Assembly (NCBI RefSeq): GCF_900100885.1
Contig: NZ_LT629692.1
Coordinates: 1,426,001 to 1,490,000, forward strand
Origin: Microbacterium pygmaeum
Lineage (GTDB): Bacteria > Actinomycetota > Actinomycetes > Actinomycetales > Microbacteriaceae
Reading direction: 5' to 3'
DNA length: 64,000 nucleotides
This document shows positions 27,695-36,258 of the stretch, piece by piece. Position numbers and translations under genes: made by a program. A model generated the notes under the pieces. The model was not told the origin of the DNA. It did not search any database and saw only the letters and a list, made by a program, of their open reading frames with translations. Position 1 is the first letter of the stretch. Each line of letters opens with the position of its first letter.

Positions 27695-28879
27695 GTGAAG
27701 GCTCGTTCCCCCGGCGGCAACGGCTGGCTCTGGACGGTTTCGACCCATTCCTTCTTCGTCCAGGGATTCACGGCGGCCTTCCGGCCGGCCCTCGCGTACG
27801 CCTTCATCGCGGCGGACGTACCGATCTGGATGCTGGGAGTGCTCGCGGCGAGCTTCTCGGTGCCCGCACTGGCGCTTGCTCTTCCCATCGGCCGGTTCGT
27901 CGACGTCTTCGGGGAGCGCCGCGCGGCCCTCATCGGTGCACTCTCGGTGGCGGCCGGCGCGCTCGTCGCGCTGTTCGGCTTCTCGTCGCCGTCGCTCGTG
28001 CTGCTGGCGAGTCTGCTGGTGGGAGCGGGGCACATGCCGTCGGTCATCGTGGGGCAGGTGCAGGTGGCACACCGGACGCCACGGTCGCGCCTCGATGCGA
28101 TCTACGGCCTGTACGCCTTCTCGTCGTCGTGCGGTCAGTTGATCGGGCCGCTTCTGCTCATCGTGGTGGGCGGCACGAGGGCGGTACCCGATCTCGAGCT
28201 CGTGTTCGGCGGATGTGTCGTGCTGGCCCTGGGGATTCTGGGCGCCGCGGCGTTCTTCACGCCCAGCAGGCCTCCCTCCTCGCGGGTTTCGCAGGGCGCT
28301 CCGCCGGGCGTGCTGCGCGAAGCCGGGCGACTCATCCGGCATCGCGGCGTCGTGTCGGCGCTGATCGTCGGGTCGATCTCGGTCGTCGCGATCGACATCG
28401 TCCAGGTCTATTGGCCCGCTCTCGGTGTGGAACGGGGCTACGACGTTGTCTTCGTGAGCATCATGCTGTCGCTGCGCGCGGTCATGAGCATGATCTCGCG
28501 GCTGATCGTGGGGCCGGTGGTCGCGCGCTTCGGTCGGCTGACCGTGCTGATGGTCTCGACGATCCTCGCCGGAATCAGCCTGGCCGTCACGGCGCTCCCG
28601 CTTCACGAAGCTTTCGTCCTGGCGGCTGCGGTCGTGCTCGGCTTCGTGCTCGGCGTGTGTCAGCCCCTGACCATGTCGTGGCTGGCGGAGATCACCCCCG
28701 CGCACAATCGTGGTGCCTCGGTGTCGCTGCGCCTCGCCGCCAACCGCGTGGGGCAGACGCTCATCCCCGTCTGTCTCGGACTCGTGGGTGGATTCGCCGG
28801 CGCCGGCGGCGTCGTGCTGATCTTCGCGGTGATGCTGTGTTCGAGTGCGCTTCTCACCCGGAGACCGGATGAACGATGA
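27695..28879 (+). CDS. MFS transporter, 12-segment
   Basis: A 394-residue major facilitator. Twelve hydrophobic segments; PIGRFVDVFGERRAALIGAL is the motif-A loop, with a matching loop RLIVGPVVARFGRLTVLMV in the second half. Start GTG 27695 lies right after GGGAGG, an unusually short spacing, so the true start might be a few codons later. It follows the LLM gene by 42 bases. Probably uptake or export of the pathway substrate. Confidence 0.87.
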   Translation: MKARSPGGNGWLWTVSTHSFFVQGFTAAFRPALAYAFIAADVPIWMLGVLAASFSVPALALALPIGRFVDVFGERRAALIGALSVAAGALVALFGFSSPSLVLLASLLVGAGHMPSVIVGQVQVAHRTPRSRLDAIYGLYAFSSSCGQLIGPLLLIVVGGTRAVPDLELVFGGCVVLALGILGAAAFFTPSRPPSSRVSQGAPPGVLREAGRLIRHRGVVSALIVGSISVVAIDIVQVYWPALGVERGYDVVFVSIMLSLRAVMSMISRLIVGPVVARFGRLTVLMVSTILAGISLAVTALPLHEAFVLAAAVVLGFVLGVCQPLTMSWLAEITPAHNRGASVSLRLAANRVGQTLIPVCLGLVGGFAGAGGVVLIFAVMLCSSALLTRRPDER

Positions 28880-28921
28880 CTCATGACCGACGGCGGCGAA
28901 CCATCCGGCGCCAATCGTCGA

Positions 28922-28949
28922 TTGACTCACACACTGTCAAATGCCAGTC
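28922..28949 (+). promoter_or_regulatory. Promoter region of the MmgE/PrpD genes with TGTCA element
   Basis: TTGACT (28922-28927) is followed by ACTGTCA (28933-28939) and ATGCCAGTC (28941-28949). A near copy of the latter pair occurs at 49730-49749. About 80 bases upstream of ATG 29027. Confidence 0.45.
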
Positions 28950-29026
28950 TTATTGCAGGTCTGTAAGGCATCGGAATGGTCCGATCGCGCTTCGGCGCGC
29001 CGCGTCACAGACCGGGAGAGGGAAAC

Positions 29027-30427
29027 ATGTCTACCCCAGGGCTCCGCACCGAGGATGATCTCGGCGCTGTCTTCGCACGCTATGTGATCGCGACGAACTA
29101 TCGCGACCTGCCGCCCGACGCCGTCCGCGCCGCCAAGCAGAGCACGCTCGACACCCTCGGGGTGATCCTCGGCGCGAGTGGACTGCAGGATGCCATCCCA
29201 GAGGTCGTCGACCTCATGAAGGAGTGGGGCGGAATCGCCGAGAGCACCGTGATGGGCTTCGGCGGCAAGCTGCCCGCGCCGTCGGCGGCTTTCGTGAACG
29301 GCGCCATGGCCCACGGCCTCGATTTCGACGACCACCTGCCCGAGGGCCACCACCCCAGCAGCTCGCTCGTACCCGCCCTGTTCGCGGTGGCGGAGCGCCT
29401 CGGGGGAGTCTCCGGCGAGGAGTTCATCACCGCCATGGCGATCGGCCAAGACATCTTCGCGCGTCTCCGCAAATACGTGGCCTGGAAGCAGGATTGGTTC
29501 ATGACACCGGTCATCGGAGCCTTTGCCGCCGCCGCCGCGTGCGCGAAGCTTCTGAAGCTCTCCGAATCGCAAGTGCTAAGCGCCTTCGGCATCGCGAGCA
29601 TGCAGTCGGCTGGAACGATGCAGCTCGCCTACGGCACCGGCGGTGGCCTCCGCGGAAACTACGCCGGATTCGCCGCGAAGGCGGGAGTGTTCTCGGCCTA
29701 TCTCGCGCAGGCGGGCGTCACCGGCACCACCGCACCGTTCGAGGGCAAAGCGGGCTTCCTCGAGGTCTACTTCGACAACGACTACAACCGTGACGCGATG
29801 GTCGCCGACCTCGGCACGCGCTTCGAGGGCAGCACGATCGTCTACAAGCTGTGGCCGAGTTGCGGGGCGTCGCACGGCTACATCGCGGCATCGATGCAGC
29901 TGCTGGGAGCAGCCGGGCGCGGAGACGAGATCGAACACATCGATGTGATCGGCGGCGACTTCGCGAAGCGGCTGAGCGAACCCATCGAGAAGCGTCGCCG
30001 GCCGGCGTCGATCCTCGATGCGAAGTTCAGCATCCCCTACACCGTCGCACTCGCCGTGGCGCGGGGCCGGGTAGGGCTCGGCGACTTCGCCGAGGAGAGC
30101 CGCACCGACCCGCAGGTTGTCGCGGTCGCCGACAAGATCTCGTTCGTCGAGGACTCCAGATTCGACTGGAGCGAGGAGCTTCCGCCGAGTGCCGTTCGCA
30201 TCACCCTGAAGTCGGGCGAGCAGCTCGAGGCCGAGGTCAGTCACGGTCAGACGCCCGGCAGCACCGAACGACCGCTGTCGTGGGACGACCTGGTGACGAA
30301 GTTCGTGGACTGCGCGACGTATTCGATCCGTCCGCTCCGCGAGTCGGAGCTCCGTCGCATCGTCGCGGAGATCCGCGAGCTGGAGACCGTCGCCGACGTG
30401 TCGGTGATCATCGAATCGCTGGGCTGA
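29027..30427 (+). CDS. MmgE/PrpD family protein 1
   Basis: A 466-residue protein of the family of 2-methylcitrate dehydratase (PrpD) and cis-aconitate decarboxylase. HGLDFDDHLPEGHHPSSSLVPAL is the active-site histidine/aspartate region, and AAKAGVFSAYLAQAGVTG plus PFEGKAGFLEVY are the next core. The start is ATG 29027 (GGGAGAGGG upstream). It overlaps the second MmgE/PrpD gene by one base. The real reaction is unknown; family chemistry is hydration, dehydration or decarboxylation of di- and tricarboxylates. Confidence 0.9.
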   Translation: MSTPGLRTEDDLGAVFARYVIATNYRDLPPDAVRAAKQSTLDTLGVILGASGLQDAIPEVVDLMKEWGGIAESTVMGFGGKLPAPSAAFVNGAMAHGLDFDDHLPEGHHPSSSLVPALFAVAERLGGVSGEEFITAMAIGQDIFARLRKYVAWKQDWFMTPVIGAFAAAAACAKLLKLSESQVLSAFGIASMQSAGTMQLAYGTGGGLRGNYAGFAAKAGVFSAYLAQAGVTGTTAPFEGKAGFLEVYFDNDYNRDAMVADLGTRFEGSTIVYKLWPSCGASHGYIAASMQLLGAAGRGDEIEHIDVIGGDFAKRLSEPIEKRRRPASILDAKFSIPYTVALAVARGRVGLGDFAEESRTDPQVVAVADKISFVEDSRFDWSEELPPSAVRITLKSGEQLEAEVSHGQTPGSTERPLSWDDLVTKFVDCATYSIRPLRESELRRIVAEIRELETVADVSVIIESLG

Positions 30428-31791
30428 TGGACACGACTCTCGAGAGACTCGTCGACTTCGTCGACTCGGTCGAGACGCGGCATCTGGCGCCGCAGACCGT
30501 CGAGCAGGTCGTGCGCCACGTGGTTGACACCGTCGGGTGCGGCGCCGGCGGGTTCCGATCCGAGCCGGCCGCCATAGCTCGCTCAGTGGTCGAGGGCACG
30601 GGAGGGCCGCTCGTGGCGTCGGTCTATGGGCAGCCGGAGAAGATCCTGGTCGACTGCGCCGGATTCGTCAACGGCGCCGCCAACCGATACCTGGATTTCA
30701 ACGACTTCGGGTCATCCGGGCACCCGAGCGACATGATCGCCGTGGTGCTGGCGGCGGCGGAGGCAACCCGTGCCGGCGGCTCCGAGGTGGTTGCCGGGGT
30801 GTACACGGCATACGAGGTCGCCACGACGTTGGCCGAGTCGGTGCCCGCAACCGGGGGATGGGACCAGGGCATCTTCAGCTCGCTGGGAGTCGCCGCCGGG
30901 CTCGCCCGGGTATTCGGCCTGTCGCGGCAGCAGACTGCCAACGCGCTTTCGCTGGCGATCGTGCCGAGCGCTCCGCTGAAGGTGACCCGGTACGGACAGC
31001 TCTCCGAGTGGAAGGCGGCCGCCGTGCCGCACGCGTCGATGACGGCGTCGTTCGCGACCCGTCTGGCACGAGCGGGGATGACGGGACCTCCCGAACCGTT
31101 CGAGGGCAAATTCGGGCTCTTCGAACAGGTTTGGGAGCCGTTCGACCTTCGCCTGGGGTCGGCCGTGCCCAGTGCCATCGAGCGGTCGAGTCTCAAGCGG
31201 TTCGGCGCTTGTTACTGGGGTCAGGTCGCGATCGACATCGTCACCAGGTTGCGGGTCGGTCTCGACCTCGAGCGGGTGGAGTCGATCGAGGTCGTCACGT
31301 GCGACAGTGCTTACCGTGCGATCGGCGGCGGTGTCGGCGACCACGACGCGAAGTGGCGGCCATCGACCCGCGAGACCGCCGACCACAGCATGCCGTTCCT
31401 CGTGGCATCCGCTCTTCGCGACGGGGCTATCGGGGAGGCGACGTACGCGGACGAAAGGCTGAGTGATCGGCGACTGCTCGCTGTCATGGACCGCATCACG
31501 GTCACGGGCCGCGACGATCTGACGGCGCGCTCGACCCGGGATCGCTGTCCGACCAGTGTCACGATCACCCTTTCCGACGGTACGGTCGTCGAACACGAGC
31601 AGGACTTCCCGCGAGGGCATCCGGCCAATCCGATGAGCGATTCGGAGGTCGCCGCCAAGTTCGACGACCTCGTAAGTGAGGCTCTGCCCGCCGCGGCGTC
31701 GGCTGATCTGTCCGGACAGCTGTGGGATCTGCCGGCTCTGAGTTCGCTCGAGGGCATCGCCGCACACTTCCGCAGTTTCGGCGCCGACTGA
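30427..31791 (+). CDS. MmgE/PrpD family protein 2
   Basis: A 454-residue protein, nearer to true PrpD than its neighbours: RYLDFNDFGSSGHPSDMIAVVLAAAEA and LSEWKAAAVPHASMTASFATRLARAGMTGP carry the conserved Asp, His and Lys. The start ATG 30427 shares one base with the stop of the first gene, so they are coupled and may form a heteromer. The much longer open frame upstream is antisense-like noise over the first gene. Confidence 0.9.
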   Translation: MDTTLERLVDFVDSVETRHLAPQTVEQVVRHVVDTVGCGAGGFRSEPAAIARSVVEGTGGPLVASVYGQPEKILVDCAGFVNGAANRYLDFNDFGSSGHPSDMIAVVLAAAEATRAGGSEVVAGVYTAYEVATTLAESVPATGGWDQGIFSSLGVAAGLARVFGLSRQQTANALSLAIVPSAPLKVTRYGQLSEWKAAAVPHASMTASFATRLARAGMTGPPEPFEGKFGLFEQVWEPFDLRLGSAVPSAIERSSLKRFGACYWGQVAIDIVTRLRVGLDLERVESIEVVTCDSAYRAIGGGVGDHDAKWRPSTRETADHSMPFLVASALRDGAIGEATYADERLSDRRLLAVMDRITVTGRDDLTARSTRDRCPTSVTITLSDGTVVEHEQDFPRGHPANPMSDSEVAAKFDDLVSEALPAAASADLSGQLWDLPALSSLEGIAAHFRSFGAD

Positions 31792-31802
31792 CACCGTTCA
31801 GC

Positions 31803-31850
31803 TTGACACGCCCGTGTGCCGGTGATTGTATGACAGTTAGCTAATTGTCA
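31803..31850 (+). promoter_or_regulatory. Promoter and 20-bp near-perfect palindromic operator
   Basis: TTGACA (31803-31808), 17 bases, then TTGTAT (31826-31831). Overlapping the latter is TGACAGTTAGCTAATTGTCA (31831-31850), a palindrome with one mismatched pair. It lies 40 bases before the thiolase-like gene. Best operator candidate in the window for the twin GntR regulators. Confidence 0.65.
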
Positions 31851-31889
31851 GGCTAGAACGTTTTCGACGAAGATTGCGCAGGATTGAAC

Positions 31890-33062
31890 ATGGAGCCCGC
31901 AGCTTCCATCGTGGGGATCGGTGCCCTGCCGGTCGGCAAGTACCTCGAAGAACTCGAGCACGAGATGATGGTGCGGGCACTCCTCGAGGCGGTCGAAGAC
32001 GCCGGGGTGACCAAAGACGACATCGACGCACTCGTGTTCTCGCTGCCGCGTCCCTACGCCGAGCAGCGCTACTTCGGCACGTTCATCACGTCGTACCTCA
32101 ACCTGCCTCTCGGCGACACGCTTCTCGAGGTTCTGGGCAACGGCTTGACCGGCGCACTCGCCTTCGACACCGCCGTCGCGCGCGTCGCGTCGGGCCAGGC
32201 CAAAGTGGCGATCGCCCTCGGGGTCAACCGCGAGATGCACGTCAACACCGGCGAGCACATGCACCTGTCGATGCGCGCGGTCGGAGACGTCGACTTCGCC
32301 GTTCCGTTCGGGGTGACACCGATCTCCTGGTACGCCTTCAACGCCACCCGGTACATGCACGAGTACGGCCTGACCCGCGAGCAGCTCGCCGCGATCCCGG
32401 TCAAGAATCGGCGCCACGCGCTGGATAACCCGATCGCGCAGATGCGCAAGCCGATCACGATTCAAGACGTCATCGACGCCCGTCAGATCGTGCGCCCGCT
32501 GGGCCTGCTCGACGTGCCGCCGCGCTCCGACGGGGCAGTGGCGATCGTCATCGCGCGCCCCGACATCGCGCGATCTCTCGGTGGTCGTTACGTCGACATC
32601 GTCGGTCGCGGCTTCCACCACGAGGGAGTGCATCAGGTCTCGCCCACCCCGCGGTCGCTGACCTGGTTCGAATCCGCTGAGATCGCGTCGGGGAAGGCGT
32701 ACTCGGATGCCGGGATCCAGGCATCCGATCTTGATTTCGCCGAAGTCTATGCACCGTGCTCGATCGTCGAACTGATCTTGAGCGAGTCGCTCGGTCTGGT
32801 GCCGCGAGGCGAGGGCGGCGCCGCCGCCGTCGACGGAGTCACCAGTCTCGGCGGCGACATCCCGATCTCGACGTCGGGCGGATGCGCGAGCCGGGGACAC
32901 CCGCCGCTGGTCACGCCGCTGTACAACGTCTACGAAGCGGTGCAGCAGCTGCGCGGCGAGGCCGGCTCGCGACAGGTGATCGATGCCGAATTCGGGGCCG
33001 TGACCGGTGAACTCGGCGACTACAACGCCACCATGATGCACATTCTGCGAGCGGCAAGTTGA
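31890..33062 (+). CDS. Thiolase-like protein lacking the nucleophilic cysteine (lipid-transfer/retro-aldolase type)
   Basis: A 390-residue thiolase-fold protein. At the place where thiolases have CASG it reads LEVLGNGLTGALAFDTA, so the acylated cysteine is absent. The C-terminal loop keeps GGCASRGHPP. This pattern, with a DUF35 gene 41 bases downstream, matches the SCP-x/Ltp2 group, in which Ltp2-DUF35 complexes split beta-hydroxyacyl-CoA by retro-aldol reaction. ATG 31890 with AGGA seven bases before it is chosen over TTG 31884. Whether it is an aldolase here is inference. Confidence 0.85.
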   Translation: MEPAASIVGIGALPVGKYLEELEHEMMVRALLEAVEDAGVTKDDIDALVFSLPRPYAEQRYFGTFITSYLNLPLGDTLLEVLGNGLTGALAFDTAVARVASGQAKVAIALGVNREMHVNTGEHMHLSMRAVGDVDFAVPFGVTPISWYAFNATRYMHEYGLTREQLAAIPVKNRRHALDNPIAQMRKPITIQDVIDARQIVRPLGLLDVPPRSDGAVAIVIARPDIARSLGGRYVDIVGRGFHHEGVHQVSPTPRSLTWFESAEIASGKAYSDAGIQASDLDFAEVYAPCSIVELILSESLGLVPRGEGGAAAVDGVTSLGGDIPISTSGGCASRGHPPLVTPLYNVYEAVQQLRGEAGSRQVIDAEFGAVTGELGDYNATMMHILRAAS

Positions 33063-33102
33063 TGCGCCTGCGGGGCGAACTCGTCGAGGGAGACGTGAGG
33101 AC

Positions 33103-33525
33103 ATGACCGAGAACACCCTCGTTTACCCGCCGCGCGTGACCGCGTTCACGCGCACGTTCTGGGACGGCCTGCGCGACGGGACATTCCTCACGACCCGGTG
33201 TCAGGACTGCGGTCACATGACTTTCCCGCCGAAGCCGGTGTGCCCGGAGTGCTGGAAGTCGAACGTCGAATGGGTCGAACTGAGCGGTCGCGGCGTGCTC
33301 GTGAGCTACACCGAGGTGTCGGCAGCACCGCAGATGTTCGAGCACGAGGCGCCGTACACCCTCTGTATCGTCGACCTCGACGAGAGCGTGCGCTGTGTGA
33401 GCCGCGTGCTCGCCGCGTGGGACGACCTGGCCCCCGACGCGCGGGTTCGCCTCAAGATTCGCGACTCCGTCCCCACGCCGCTGTTCGAATTCGTTCTGGA
33501 CACCGACGACGAACTGGAAGTGTGA
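33103..33525 (+). CDS. DUF35 / OB-fold acyl-CoA-associated zinc-ribbon protein
   Basis: A 140-residue protein with a rubredoxin-like zinc ribbon (Cys33, Cys36, Cys47, Cys50 in CQDCG and CPEC) followed by an OB fold (GRGVLVSYTEV, YTLCIVDLDESVR). DUF35 proteins bind acyl-CoA and partner thiolase-like proteins, as in Ltp2-ChsH2 of steroid degradation. It directly follows the cysteine-less thiolase-like gene, and the two are very probably one complex. It ends one base before the third MmgE/PrpD gene. Confidence 0.9.
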   Translation: MTENTLVYPPRVTAFTRTFWDGLRDGTFLTTRCQDCGHMTFPPKPVCPECWKSNVEWVELSGRGVLVSYTEVSAAPQMFEHEAPYTLCIVDLDESVRCVSRVLAAWDDLAPDARVRLKIRDSVPTPLFEFVLDTDDELEV

Positions 33526-33526
33526 G

Positions 33527-34921
33527 ATGAGCACAACCCTCGCAGCAGATCTGTCCCGCGCCTATGCCGCGCCCGCCATCGCGCTCGAATACGGCGACAT
33601 CGCCGCCGAGACGGTGAGCGCCACCCTCGACGCCCTGTACGACACGCTGGCGGTCTCGCTCGGCGGGCTCACCGCGCCGGGCGTGCCCGAAGCGCGGACC
33701 GCTCTCTCGGCCTGGGGCCCGGGGCGCGCCAGCGTCTGGGGCGGCTTCGGCTCGGCGCCCGCGCCGTTCGCGGCGATCGCGAACGCAGGCGCCCTGCACG
33801 CGCTCGACTACGACGACACCGACGACGGAGTGCCTCTGCACGCCAACAGCGTGCTGCTGCCGGTGCTGATCGCAGACCTCGAGGAGAACCAGCCCGACAT
33901 CCGCGGCCACGCGTTCCTCACCGCGCTCGCGGCAGGCATCGACGGCACGATGCGGATCGGCCGAGCGGGCGGTCCGCGAGGCAGCCGCGGCTGGAACTAC
34001 AGCGTGATCAGCGGTGGCATGGGCTCGGTTCTAGGCATCGCGCGACTTCGCGGCTGGGACGTCGAGACGACGATCAGCGCACTCGGCCATCAACTCGCGC
34101 AGACCGCGGGCAGCCTGCAGTCGATCATCGACGGCAGTCTCGCCAAGCGTTTCCAGCCCGCGATGGTGGCCAAAGACGTCTTGATCGGGGCCGCATTCGC
34201 GCAGGCGGGAATCGATGGTCCGCGCAACGTCTTCGAGGGTCGCGCGGGGTTCTTCAACCTGTACCAGGACGGCGTCTTCAACGCCGACGTCCTCGTCGAC
34301 TCGGCTGCCTCGGCGTCACTGGTGAACGACCTCAGCCTGAAGCCCTATCCCGCCTGCCGATTCACCCACGCGTGCATCGACGTCACGTTGCGCATGAAGG
34401 CGGCGGGGATCGATCCCGCCGAGGTCGACCGGCTCACCTACCAGGTGAGCGGCCAGGCGATGAACATGGTCGGACGAGAGTTCGACCCCGCGAGCGCGAA
34501 TGTCGTCGATGCCCAGTTCAGCGTCGCCTACACCGCGAGTGTCGGCCTACACCGCGGAGCAGTCATCATCGAAGACTTCGATCCCGAGAACTTCCGCTCG
34601 AGTGCCGCAGGCGCATTCGCCCGCGATCGCGTCGGCGTCGAGGTGCTCGAGGGCGTCGACTTCCTCGGGATGGCTCCGGTCAAGGCCATCGCGCGGCTCC
34701 GCGATGGAAGCGTGCAGGAATTCGTCGGCGACACCGTATCGGGCAGCCCCGAAGCGCGCATGTCTGCCGAGCAGCTCAAAGAGAAGGCCACCGACTGCAT
34801 TCGTCGGGGCCGGGCCGACGTCACCGCCGACGAGTTGTGGGATGCCACCCGTCAGCTCGAGAACGACGGACCGGTCGATTTGCTCCTCGAGCTCCTCCGG
34901 CGACCGGCGGTGGACGAATGA
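33527..34921 (+). CDS. MmgE/PrpD family protein 3
   Basis: A 464-residue MmgE-type protein. Core segments are HALDYDDTDDGVPLHANSVLLPVL, KRFQPAMVAKDVLIGAAFAQAGIDGP and VFEGRAGFFNLYQ. The usual His-Pro of the second motif is His-Ala here. It is more like copy 1 than copy 2, yet not a recent duplicate. It overlaps the CoA-transferase gene by four bases (ATGA). Reaction unknown. Confidence 0.9.
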   Translation: MSTTLAADLSRAYAAPAIALEYGDIAAETVSATLDALYDTLAVSLGGLTAPGVPEARTALSAWGPGRASVWGGFGSAPAPFAAIANAGALHALDYDDTDDGVPLHANSVLLPVLIADLEENQPDIRGHAFLTALAAGIDGTMRIGRAGGPRGSRGWNYSVISGGMGSVLGIARLRGWDVETTISALGHQLAQTAGSLQSIIDGSLAKRFQPAMVAKDVLIGAAFAQAGIDGPRNVFEGRAGFFNLYQDGVFNADVLVDSAASASLVNDLSLKPYPACRFTHACIDVTLRMKAAGIDPAEVDRLTYQVSGQAMNMVGREFDPASANVVDAQFSVAYTASVGLHRGAVIIEDFDPENFRSSAAGAFARDRVGVEVLEGVDFLGMAPVKAIARLRDGSVQEFVGDTVSGSPEARMSAEQLKEKATDCIRRGRADVTADELWDATRQLENDGPVDLLLELLRRPAVDE

Positions 34922-36258
34922 ACACCGCGGCCGAATCGACGATCGCCGACGGTGGTCCGCTTCAGGGCGTGCGCGTGGTCGAGCTCTGCCACCTCATCGC
35001 CGGGCCGTACGCGGGCATGCTGCTGGCCGACGAGGGTGCGGACGTCATCAAGGTGGAGCCGCCGCAGGGTGAGCTGACCCGCGCACGGGCCCCCTTCCGA
35101 ACGACCGACGAGGGCACGATGTCGGGCTACTTCGCGTCGCTCAACCGGCGCAAGCGCAGCATCGCGCTCGACTTGAAGACCGCCGAGGGTGCCGAGATCC
35201 TCGAGGAGCTGCTCGGCCGGGCCGACGTCTTCATCACCAACATGCGTCCGCAAGCGCTCGCACGACTGGGATTTCACCCGGAGGCTGTGCTCGAGCGGCA
35301 TCCGAGCATCATCTCCGTGAGCATGACGGGGTTCGGGCTGCACGACTCCGGCGCCGACGCGAACCGAGCCGGTCTGGCGATGGTCGCCGAAGCCCTCTCC
35401 GGCACCACGGGACTCACGCGCGATCGCGGCGGCATGCCGGTGTGGTGCGGCTTCGCATTGGGCGACATCATGACCGGGAACACGGCGCACGCGTCGGTGT
35501 TGCTCGGCCTGCTCAATCGGCAGCGCACCGGCGCGGGCCGCCTGATCGACCTCGCGCTGACCGAATCGACGCTACCGCTGGTGTCGGTCGCGCTCGCCCG
35601 TGTGCAGGCCGCCGGAGTGACCGAGGCGGCGTCGAAGGGCGGGAACGACTTCCACGGTGTGCCCTACGGAACCTTCGCCGCCATCGACGGCTACTTCAAC
35701 ATCGGTGTGAACCGGGACGACTACTGGCAGCGCCTGTGCGATGCGATGGGCCGACCCGACCTTGCACACGACCCCCGCTACGCCACGTACGACGCGCGCG
35801 CGAGTCGCCAGCGCGAAGTCGAAGGCCTGCTGGAGGCGTGGAGCAGTGCACTTCCCCGTGACGTCGTGGTCGACGCGATCACCGCGGCCGATGTTCCGGT
35901 CGCCCCGGTGCTCACGATGGCTCAGGTGCTCGAGCTCGACCACTTCCTCGCGCGCGGATCTTTCGTCGAGGTCGACGACGCGATTGGTGGACGCTACTTG
36001 CTTCCCGACGACGCCACCGGCTTCAGCATCGATGCCCCCGCGCGAATCCCGCACCTCGCAGAGCACCGTGATGCCGTGCTCGGCGAACTCGGGTTCGCGA
36101 ACGACAGAATCGACGCCCTCGAGCAGCGCGGTGCTTTCGGACGCCCCGCGCTCTCCGCAGACTCCGCGCCGTCATCAGACCCCGCTCCGTCATCAGACCC
36201 CGCACTTCCGACCGAGAGGTCGGTTCGCAGTCCCCTCCTGAAAGGATCTCGACAATGA
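34918..36258 (+). CDS. Family III CoA-transferase (CaiB/BaiF)
   Basis: A 446-residue CoA-transferase that would activate a carboxylic acid by taking CoA from another thioester. LQGVRVVELCHLIAGPYAGMLLADEGADVIKVEPP is the N-terminal signature. The catalytic aspartate is Asp211 in RLIDLALTES. The C-terminal 35 residues are a low-complexity Ser/Pro/Asp tail encoded by an 18-bp tandem repeat, which is odd for the family. Starts at ATG 34918, coupled to the MmgE/PrpD gene, and overlaps the acyl-CoA dehydrogenase by four bases. Confidence 0.92.
   Translation: MNTAAESTIADGGPLQGVRVVELCHLIAGPYAGMLLADEGADVIKVEPPQGELTRARAPFRTTDEGTMSGYFASLNRRKRSIALDLKTAEGAEILEELLGRADVFITNMRPQALARLGFHPEAVLERHPSIISVSMTGFGLHDSGADANRAGLAMVAEALSGTTGLTRDRGGMPVWCGFALGDIMTGNTAHASVLLGLLNRQRTGAGRLIDLALTESTLPLVSVALARVQAAGVTEAASKGGNDFHGVPYGTFAAIDGYFNIGVNRDDYWQRLCDAMGRPDLAHDPRYATYDARASRQREVEGLLEAWSSALPRDVVVDAITAADVPVAPVLTMAQVLELDHFLARGSFVEVDDAIGGRYLLPDDATGFSIDAPARIPHLAEHRDAVLGELGFANDRIDALEQRGAFGRPALSADSAPSSDPAPSSDPALPTERSVRSPLLKGSRQ
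36163..36198 (+). repeat. 18-bp tandem repeat inside the CoA-transferase 3' end
   Basis: Two 18-base units (36163-36180, 36181-36198) match at 16 positions, and a partial third follows. They encode SAPSSDPAPSSDPALP in the C-terminal tail. Confidence 0.8.

Noticed and set aside
27413..28930. Long open frame (505 codons) on the minus strand under the MFS gene
   Set aside because: It is rich in Arg, His, Asp and Gln with no hydrophobic core or family motif, and lies antisense to a clear transporter. It arises from high-GC codon bias.
31890..33062. Calling the thiolase-like gene an acetyl-CoA acyltransferase
   Set aside because: The nucleophilic cysteine is replaced, so ordinary thiolysis is unlikely.
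29027..34921. A methylcitrate (propionate) cycle
   Set aside because: No citrate/methylcitrate synthase or methylisocitrate lyase is in the window, so PrpD homology alone is not enough.
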